Below, one piece after another: positions 1 through 5,231 of a stretch of 16,197 nucleotides of DNA (its first letter is position 1; every line of letters starts with the position of its first letter). The stretch is taken from NCBI GenBank assembly GCA_009774345.1, contig VSNR01000100.1, forward strand, positions 1-16,197. Direction: 5' to 3'. Both the position numbers and the translations under genes were made by a program. The DNA comes from Lachnospiraceae bacterium. Lineage in GTDB: Bacteria > Bacillota > Clostridia > Lachnospirales > Lachnospiraceae. Below the pieces are notes generated by a model. It ran no database searches. It saw only the letters and a list, made by a program, of their open reading frames with translations, and was not told the origin of the DNA.

Positions 1-1
1 G

Positions 2-100
2 ATGGTTCCTAATTTGTGTATGGGAATTATATTCTGGAAAGACGAAAATTTTATTTACTTTAGACGGCATATAAAACAATTTGCCTTGTTTAAAAAATAA
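2..100 (+). CDS. possible 3' end of an upstream gene, or a chance frame
   Basis: A frame open at the left window edge runs to TAA at 98-100. Read from an ATG at base 2 it gives 32 residues ending in FALFKK. No ribosome binding site can be judged because the frame touches the edge. The sequence is AT-rich and matches no family I recognise. It may be the tail of a gene lying mostly outside the window, or random. Confidence 0.2.
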   Translation: MVPNLCMGIIFWKDENFIYFRRHIKQFALFKK

Positions 101-103
101 AAT

Positions 104-132
104 TTGTATTCAATCCAAATATATGTTATGAT
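104..132 (+). promoter_or_regulatory. promoter of the small protein-hisS-nth operon
   Basis: TTGTAT at 104-109 and TATGAT at 127-132 are separated by exactly 17 bases, a good sigma-A spacing. Transcription would start near base 139, about 30 bases ahead of the first start codon. It is the only convincing promoter before hisS. Confidence 0.6.
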
Positions 133-170
133 ACGATATGATAAATATGTGACAAAAGGAGGCGCAGAAC

Positions 171-419
171 ATGGCAGTATTCAGCGGTCTGGAAGATATG
201 GATGAACTAGAGGCAAAAAAACAGCACCAGCACGAACAGGAAATTGACGACATTATCAGAATGCTTGACAGCAAGACAGCAGACGGCGTAAGCCGCATCA
301 AGGTCAATGTGTCTGACGAGCAGCAGGAGGGAACCGTCAACACACAGTACCACCATGGACGCTGTGATGTGGGCAGCCCATGGTCAAAAGGGACTGTCAG
401 AAATTTTGGCTGTGATTGA
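171..419 (+). CDS. small protein of unknown function upstream of hisS
   Basis: Encodes 82 residues. A strong ribosome binding site, AAAGGAGG at 155-162, lies 8 bases before the ATG, so translation is well supported. The first 45 residues are acidic and probably helical (EDMDELEAKK, then EIDDIIRML). The last 25 are different: glycine, histidine and cysteine rich, with HHGRCDVGSPWSKG followed by NFGCD at the end. There is no signal peptide or membrane segment. It is first in the operon, 37 bases before hisS, which suggests coexpression with translation functions. I do not recognise the family. The two cysteines and two histidines could bind metal or be modified, but that is a guess. Confidence 0.7.
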   Translation: MAVFSGLEDMDELEAKKQHQHEQEIDDIIRMLDSKTADGVSRIKVNVSDEQQEGTVNTQYHHGRCDVGSPWSKGTVRNFGCD

Positions 420-456
420 TTATGTTAAAATAAAAATAAAGAGATGAGGTACAGTA

Positions 457-1719
457 ATGGCACTGAATAAAAAGCCCGTGACAGGCATGAAGGATATCAT
501 GCCGGAGGAAATGCAGATTCGTGATTACGTTATCAATGTAATCAAAGAAACCTATGGAAAATTTGGATTTACCCCGATGGAAACGCCCTGTATGGAGAAT
601 ATCGAAAATCTCAGCAGCAAGCAGGGCGGTGAAAATGAAAAACTGATATTCAAAATATTAAAACGAGGAGAAAAGCTCAGTCTCGAATCGGCAAAGTCGG
701 AGTCCGATGTCGTGGATTTCGGGATGCGCTATGATTTGACAGTACCTCTCGTGAGATATTATTCGAACCATGCCAATGAACTGCCTTCCCCGTTCAAGGC
801 ATTGCAGATCGGAAATGTATGGCGGGCGGACAAGCCGCAGAAGGGCAGATACCGCCAGTTTATGCAGTGTGATATCGACATTCTGGGCGAGGAGTCCAAT
901 CTTGCGGAAATCGAGCTGATTCTTGCAACGACGACCACACTGGGCAGGCTGGGCTTTCAGAACTTTCAGATTCGGATTAATGACCGCAGACTCTTAAAGG
1001 CAATGGCAGCCTACAGCGGTTTTGAGGAGAAAGATTTTGATGATGTGTTTATCACCTTGGACAAGATGGACAAGATTGGCATGGAGGGTGTGGAGCGCGA
1101 GCTGATTGCGGACGGATATGACAGCGGCAGCGTTGAGAAATATCTCGCACTGTTTCGTGACATGGAAGCATCCGAGGACAGACTGTCCTTTATCGAGGAA
1201 AAAATGACCGGATTTTTTGATGAGGAAGCCAAGGCGGGATTTCGCGAGATTATCGAGAGTGTCAATACCACGAAGGATGACTGTTTCCAGCTTGTCTTTG
1301 ACCCGACGCTGGTGCGCGGCATGTCTTATTATACAGGCACAATCTTTGAAATCATGATGCCGGAGCTTGGCATCAGCTGTGGCGGCGGCGGGCGCTATGA
1401 CAAAATGGTCGGCAGATTTACAGGAAAAGATGTACCTGCGTGCGGCTTTTCCATTGGTTTTGAGCGTATAATTTTGATTCTGATGGAGGGCGGCTTCAAG
1501 GTGCCAAACCAGAGCAAAAAGACGGCATACTTGATTGAGAAAGGGGTTTCCGGCGACAGGCTCTGTGAGATTATCGCGCAGGCACAGCAGGAGAGACAGG
1601 ACGGCACACAGGTACTCGTGGCACGCATGAATAAAAACAAAAAATTCCAGAAGGAACAGCTTACCGCCCAAGGGTATGAGGAGTTTCGACAGTTTTATAA
1701 AGAAGAATTAAAGAAATAG
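457..1719 (+). CDS. hisS: histidyl-tRNA synthetase
   Basis: Charges tRNA-His with histidine using ATP; cytoplasmic class II synthetase, 420 residues. Class II motif 2 lies at about residues 119-144 (GNVWRADKPQKGRYRQF, then QCDIDILG). The histidine-specific motif LVRGMSYYTG begins at residue 285, a glycine-rich CGGGGRYD at 308, and motif 3 ACGFSIGFERI at 328. The start has an upstream GATGAGG and fits the family N-terminus (GMKDIMPEE). The C-terminal anticodon-binding region is only about 75 residues and ends in a lysine-rich tail; it is shorter and less typical than the roughly 95-residue domain of E. coli or Bacillus HisS. The catalytic motifs are intact, so I take it as active. It lies between the small 82-residue protein and nth, 11 bases before the latter. 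Confidence 0.95.
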   Translation: MALNKKPVTGMKDIMPEEMQIRDYVINVIKETYGKFGFTPMETPCMENIENLSSKQGGENEKLIFKILKRGEKLSLESAKSESDVVDFGMRYDLTVPLVRYYSNHANELPSPFKALQIGNVWRADKPQKGRYRQFMQCDIDILGEESNLAEIELILATTTTLGRLGFQNFQIRINDRRLLKAMAAYSGFEEKDFDDVFITLDKMDKIGMEGVERELIADGYDSGSVEKYLALFRDMEASEDRLSFIEEKMTGFFDEEAKAGFREIIESVNTTKDDCFQLVFDPTLVRGMSYYTGTIFEIMMPELGISCGGGGRYDKMVGRFTGKDVPACGFSIGFERIILILMEGGFKVPNQSKKTAYLIEKGVSGDRLCEIIAQAQQERQDGTQVLVARMNKNKKFQKEQLTAQGYEEFRQFYKEELKK

Positions 1720-1730
1720 CAGAGATATTT

Positions 1731-2387
1731 ATGAGAAAAAAAAGCAAAAAGAGAAAAAAGGCATTTGCGCTTGAAATCATAGAGCGTCTCAAGAAGGCAT
1801 ATCCTGATTCCGACTGTACACTGGATTATAACGAAGCGTGGAAACTGTTAGTTAGTGTGCGTCTGGCGGCACAGTGCACCGACGCGAGAGTCAATGTGAT
1901 TGTGCAGGACTTGTATGCGAAATATCCCACGATAGACGCCATCGCAGACGCTGATGTCGAGGAGATTGAGCGCATTGTCAGACCATGTGGTCTGGGGCAC
2001 AGTAAGGCGCGGGATATCAGCGCTTGTATGAAAATGCTGCGGGATGAGTTTGACTGCAAGGTGCCAGATGATTTCAACACCTTGTTAAAGCTTCCGGGTG
2101 TTGGAAGAAAGAGTGCAAATCTCATTATGGGGGATGTGTTTGGCAAACCGGCGATTGTGACAGACACGCACTGTATACGGCTCACAAACCGCATGGGACT
2201 GGTGGATGGTATCAAGGAACCGAAGAAGGTCGAGATGGCATTGTGGGAGCTGATTCCTCCAGAAGAGGGCAATCAGTTCTGCCATAGGCTTGTGGACCAT
2301 GGACGTGAGATTTGTACTGCGAGGACAAAGCCTTATTGTGACAGATGCTGTCTGAATGATATCTGTGAGAAACATATTAACGAGTAG
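1731..2387 (+). CDS. nth: endonuclease III, DNA glycosylase/AP lyase
   Basis: Base-excision repair enzyme that removes oxidised pyrimidines and cleaves the abasic site; 218 residues, normal length. The helix-hairpin-helix LPGVGRKSAN starts at residue 121 with the catalytic lysine at 127, and the catalytic aspartate is in VTDTHC at 145. The C-terminal iron-sulphur cluster ligands are C195, C203, C206 and C212. The first interval is seven residues, where E. coli Nth has six. The extreme N-terminus is very lysine-rich (RKKSKKRKK), consistent with DNA contact. The start is 11 bases after hisS with only a weak purine-rich site, so it is probably translated by coupling to hisS. The stop codon lies within the shared terminator stem. 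Confidence 0.95.
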   Translation: MRKKSKKRKKAFALEIIERLKKAYPDSDCTLDYNEAWKLLVSVRLAAQCTDARVNVIVQDLYAKYPTIDAIADADVEEIERIVRPCGLGHSKARDISACMKMLRDEFDCKVPDDFNTLLKLPGVGRKSANLIMGDVFGKPAIVTDTHCIRLTNRMGLVDGIKEPKKVEMALWELIPPEEGNQFCHRLVDHGREICTARTKPYCDRCCLNDICEKHINE

Positions 2388-2408
2388 GAGGAAGCCCCTA
2401 CTCGTTTT
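2379..2408. terminator. shared terminator of nth and comFB
   Basis: A perfect 10-bp stem pairs AACGAGTAGG (2379-2388) with CCTACTCGTT (2397-2406) around an 8-base loop. TTTT occupies 2405-2408 on the plus strand. The stem contains the nth stop codon TAG (2385-2387) and, on the other strand, the comFB stop codon (2398-2400). It would work best for nth; the minus-strand side lacks a clean T run. Confidence 0.7.
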
Positions 2409-2676
2409 CATCGTGATGAGGATGTGAACCTATTATATTGATGGCTGTGACAACAGCGGTTAGAATTTCAGTTTTTGCCTGTGTGGACGAGGTATTTAAT
2501 TTATGAAACAGTGCACCAGTGTCCGTCCTGACATAATTTGGTTTTAAGCGGTTGAGCGCATAAGTTGCCATATCCAGCTTGCAAGCCTCACAGGAACAGA
2601 TCTCCGGCATTGTGGGAAGCAGTTTGTTAAGCTGATACTCCACATCATCCTCCATGATATTCTTTAAGCCTTCCAT
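2398..2676 (-). CDS. comFB: ComFB-family protein
   Basis: Small cytoplasmic protein of the late-competence ComFB family, 92 residues from the start I prefer. The core is typical: an acidic N-terminal helix (MEDDVEYQLNKLL), then PEICSCEACKLDMATYALN with a CxCxxC cluster, and NYVRTDTGALFHK. In Bacillus comFB sits within the comF operon, but it is not needed for competence in the way comFA is. Some cyanobacterial relatives are reported to bind cyclic dinucleotides. The frame opens at 2721, but ATG at 2676 has GAAAGGGG 8 bases upstream while the earlier ATGs have no site. No other competence gene is adjacent, so its role here is open. Confidence 0.8.
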   Translation of the reverse strand: MEGLKNIMEDDVEYQLNKLLPTMPEICSCEACKLDMATYALNRLKPNYVRTDTGALFHKLNTSSTQAKTEILTAVVTAINIIGSHPHHDENE

Positions 2677-2721
2677 ACTGTGTACCCCTTTCTTTGGTTT
2701 ATCGTAATGCATTTCATACAT

Positions 2722-2750
2722 CTAATACTATGTTAGTACAAAATTGTCAG
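2722..2750 (-). promoter_or_regulatory. possible promoter for the comFB gene
   Basis: On the minus strand, CTGACA (2745-2750) is followed after 17 bases by TATTAG (2722-2727). Five of six and four of six positions match consensus. An overlapping pair, TTGATT and TAACAT, fits about equally well, so the exact boxes are uncertain. Confidence 0.35.
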
Positions 2751-2796
2751 ATAATCAATAGAATCTTTAGATTTTTTGAAACAATTTGTTTTTCCG

Positions 2797-2825
2797 TTGA
2801 CATTTGCACACAGAACCTATAAACT
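2797..2825 (+). promoter_or_regulatory. promoter for the DUF2156-GNAT gene
   Basis: A perfect TTGACA at 2797-2802 is followed by TAAACT at 2820-2825 with 17 bases between; TATAAA at 2818-2823 gives 15. It is divergent from the comFB promoter and about 80 bases ahead of the chosen start codon. Confidence 0.5.
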
Positions 2826-2904
2826 GGAAAAACAAATGAAAATCAATATTTAACAGATGTTCGGACATACTAATAAAATGATTCATATAGGACGGGGATT
2901 AGAA

Positions 2905-4701
2905 ATGCAGGAACAGGAAAAACTGATTTTTCATCCTATCTCACTGGAGGACAGGGACTGGATGAATGAAAAGCTAAGAGAAGAGAAACTGGATGCTTGC
3001 GAATATACATTTGCCAATAATTATATGTGGGCAGATGTTTATGATGTTCGGGTGGGGAGCGCCTATGGATGCGGCGTGATTCGTTGCAGGGGGCAGAGCT
3101 TTGTCCAATATTCATTTCCGTTTGGCAATGGAGACCAGAAGGCAGTCATTGTACATCTGATGAAAATATGCGCTGTGCATGGATATGCGTTGATTCTGTA
3201 TCCAGTCACAGAGAACAACAGGCTCAAGCTGATGGAATGGTTTCCGGGAGAATTTGAAATCTACTCAGACAGGGCGGACGCGGATTATGTGTACACGACA
3301 GAGCGGCTTTCCTCCCTCAAAGGAAAGAAACTGCATGGGAAGCGAAACCATATTGCCCGCTTTATGGATGGGGACGACTGGCGCTATGAACCGATGACGC
3401 AGGAAAATATCCCGGAATGCCGCAGGATGGCAAAAGAGTGGGCTGTGCTCAGGGCAGACAAATGGAACGAGGAGATGGAACAGGAGCTTCGTGTGCTGGA
3501 AGTGGCATTTTCGAATTTTGATGCGCTTGCACTGACAGGCGGTGTCTTGTATAAAGAGGACAAAATCGTCGCATTTACGATTGGCGAGGCACTGAATGAA
3601 GATACATTTGTAGTGCATTTTGAGAAAGCGTTTCCCGATTTGCAAGGTGCCTATCCGATGATCAACCAGCAGTTTGTACTTCACGAGGCACACAGTTACC
3701 AGTATGTCAACCGCGAGGAGGACACTGGTGACTTGGGACTTAGGAAGGCAAAGCTGTCATATTATCCAGATATTTTGTTAAAAAAGTATTGGGCGCAGCA
3801 GAGCCATGTCGTGTTTGCAAATGAGACAAGGCCTCAGGAAATCATTGATCTGTGGCAGCAGTGTTTTCACGATGACAGCACCTATATAGAGATGTATCTT
3901 GACCACCGGTTTGAGATTGAAAATATGCTTGTGATCTATGAGGACAGCCGTCCGGTGTCAATGGCAAGCCTGCTGCCGGTACAAGTCACAATCCATGGAA
4001 CCAAGGAAAATGCCCGCTATGTCTACGCAGTGGGTACGCTTCCCGCATATCGGAAAAAGGGCTATGCATCAGAAATATTGCGGCATGCACTCGAGAAATA
4101 TGGTGAACCGCTGATTTTACAGCCGGCGGACAGGGACTTGCAGGAATATTATGAGAAGCATGGCTTTGTGGATGCCTTTGGTGAAAGCCCCTGCTGGATT
4201 TACGCAGGCAAATGTACGGGAACACCTGTTATTCCATCAGGAAGTGAAAATAATTTGAGAGCCGCAGAAATGTATGCAAGTGATACAGGACTAGAAGAAC
4301 TTGGCGGCTGGTCTGTCGCGGATGCCGATGCGAAAGCATACAAAGCGGTTCGGGATGAAGCTTTTGAAAAAGAAGGGTATGTGGAGTGGGATGAGCAGGC
4401 AGTTGCATATGCACTCAAAGAGAATCAATTCTGCAAAGGAAGAACGCTGCTGTTAACCAAGACTGTAAAGGATGCTGATGTGCGGCGGGCTGTGCTGATG
4501 TACCGCATAGAGGGTGACAGCCTTCACATCATAGAGACAACACTTCAAGACAATGAACTTCACGAGATTCTGCCAGAGCTGCTTCTTTATACAGGTACAG
4601 CATGGGCATTCGAGCGCAATATGGGCGGCATGATACTGCTGCCAGAGCATTTTGCGGAGTGGAATTATGAGGAAGGATATCTGAATCTGACATTAGGATA
4701 A
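2905..4701 (+). CDS. two-domain protein: DUF2156 (LPG-synthase C-like) fused to a GNAT acetyltransferase
   Basis: Residues 1 to about 295 resemble DUF2156, the domain shared with the catalytic C-terminal half of phosphatidylglycerol lysyltransferases: YTFANNYMWAD early on, KKLHGKRNHIARF in the middle, LRKAKLSYYP at the end. Residues about 300-430 are a GNAT fold, with the acetyl-CoA loop at R383-A388 (RKKGYA) after VGTLPAY and a typical YYEKHGF near its end. The last 165 residues are not assigned. There is no membrane segment, so it is cytosolic and not a full MprF. The frame opens at 2857, but ATG 2905 has GGACGGGG upstream and 2857 has nothing; 598 residues result. The substrate is unknown; aminoacyl or acetyl transfer is an inference from the folds. 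Confidence 0.8.
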   Translation: MQEQEKLIFHPISLEDRDWMNEKLREEKLDACEYTFANNYMWADVYDVRVGSAYGCGVIRCRGQSFVQYSFPFGNGDQKAVIVHLMKICAVHGYALILYPVTENNRLKLMEWFPGEFEIYSDRADADYVYTTERLSSLKGKKLHGKRNHIARFMDGDDWRYEPMTQENIPECRRMAKEWAVLRADKWNEEMEQELRVLEVAFSNFDALALTGGVLYKEDKIVAFTIGEALNEDTFVVHFEKAFPDLQGAYPMINQQFVLHEAHSYQYVNREEDTGDLGLRKAKLSYYPDILLKKYWAQQSHVVFANETRPQEIIDLWQQCFHDDSTYIEMYLDHRFEIENMLVIYEDSRPVSMASLLPVQVTIHGTKENARYVYAVGTLPAYRKKGYASEILRHALEKYGEPLILQPADRDLQEYYEKHGFVDAFGESPCWIYAGKCTGTPVIPSGSENNLRAAEMYASDTGLEELGGWSVADADAKAYKAVRDEAFEKEGYVEWDEQAVAYALKENQFCKGRTLLLTKTVKDADVRRAVLMYRIEGDSLHIIETTLQDNELHEILPELLLYTGTAWAFERNMGGMILLPEHFAEWNYEEGYLNLTLG

Positions 4702-4747
4702 ATGAAAAATTAAATTATATCAATAAAAATGATTAATTTTAACTATT

Positions 4748-4782
4748 CCAAAATTAAGAATTGTGTGGTATCATAATTTTGG
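4748..4782. repeat. 9-bp inverted repeat in the leuA-operon leader
   Basis: CCAAAATTA (4748-4756) and TAATTTTGG (4774-4782) are perfect inverted repeats 17 bases apart. A possible -10 box (TATCAT 4769-4774 or CATAAT 4772-4777) lies between and over the right arm, without a good -35. As DNA it could be an operator; as RNA it would pair with the GG of the T-box core. Confidence 0.6.
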
Positions 4783-4812
4783 TACCGCGAAAGAATATAG
4801 ATGAGTCTTTCG
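4780..4812 (+). promoter_or_regulatory. T-box core and antiterminator-like helix (truncated T-box leader)
   Basis: TGGTACCGCG at 4780-4789 matches the most conserved part of the T-box, the UGGN bulge that binds the tRNA acceptor end. CGAAAGA (4788-4794) pairs perfectly with TCTTTCG (4806-4812), giving a helix exclusive with the terminator that follows. The usual AGGG before the core is replaced by ATTT. Only 78 bases of AT-rich DNA separate the upstream stop codon from the core, and I see no Stem I or specifier loop. The variable base is T, which would match a tRNA with discriminator A, such as tRNA-Leu. It is probably a T-box that has lost its sensing half. Confidence 0.6.
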
Positions 4813-4850
4813 TCTCTGCAATAAAATGTTGTGGAGCGGAAGATTTTTTT
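4806..4850 (+). terminator. intrinsic terminator/attenuator before the leuA operon
   Basis: A 15-bp stem pairs 4806-4812 with 4837-4843 and 4814-4821 with 4829-4836, with one bulged T at 4813, three G-T wobbles and a 7-base loop. Seven T residues (4844-4850) follow immediately. The ribosome binding site of the next gene starts 20 bases later, so this is an attenuator for that operon. TCTTTCG can pair either here or with the upstream CGAAAGA. Confidence 0.8.
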
Positions 4851-4879
4851 GTTGGCAAGGTTGATGTATGGAGGTTGAT

Positions 4880-5206
4880 ATGAAGCGCTTTGATGAAACA
4901 TATCGGTTTTTAAAGGAGATGTATAGCGACGGTTATTTTCCAGATTTTCTAGTAGACAAGATTAAAACAGAATTGGAGCATGTGGTTGCTTTTTTAGAAA
5001 CTGGTGTATCGGATCTAGAACAGATACAAGAGAAGTTTGACACGATGACAATGGCAATCAACGATTTGCAGGAAGAATTTGAAGAGAACGACAGTGAGAT
5101 CGAGACAGTGGCAAGGGACAGCATTGCGACAGATGTAGATAAGATTTTAAAATGGTTTGATATCGATTTGGATGTGGACGATGCCATCAGGGAACGGGAT
5201 TGGTAA
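4880..5206 (+). CDS. DUF5713-family protein
   Basis: A 108-residue acidic, mostly helical cytosolic protein. It reads like DUF5713: FLKEMYSDGYFPDFLVDKI at the start, LQEEFEENDSEIETVARDSI in the middle, and a closing ending in RERDW. The frame opens at ATG 4868, but GGAGG at 4870-4874 is 5 bases before ATG 4880, so that is the start. No activity is known to me for this family. It is the first gene after the attenuator and 25 bases before leuA, so it shares the control of leucine biosynthesis. Whether it affects LeuA is not visible from sequence. Confidence 0.7.
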   Translation: MKRFDETYRFLKEMYSDGYFPDFLVDKIKTELEHVVAFLETGVSDLEQIQEKFDTMTMAINDLQEEFEENDSEIETVARDSIATDVDKILKWFDIDLDVDDAIRERDW

Positions 5207-5231
5207 ATCAAATAAAATGGAGGAATAAGAC

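Noticed and set aside
75..97. AAACAA/TTGTTT hairpin near the left edge as a terminator
   Set aside because: The stem is only six weak base pairs and is followed by A rather than T on the plus strand.
994..1671. A 225-codon minus-strand frame inside hisS
   Set aside because: It is antisense to a well-conserved gene, has no recognisable domain and is a codon-bias shadow.
4729..4776. A 15-codon frame in the leuA-operon leader as an attenuation leader peptide
   Set aside because: It has no leucine codons (reads MINFNYSKIKNCVVS) and no ribosome binding site, so it does not fit a leucine-sensing leader peptide.
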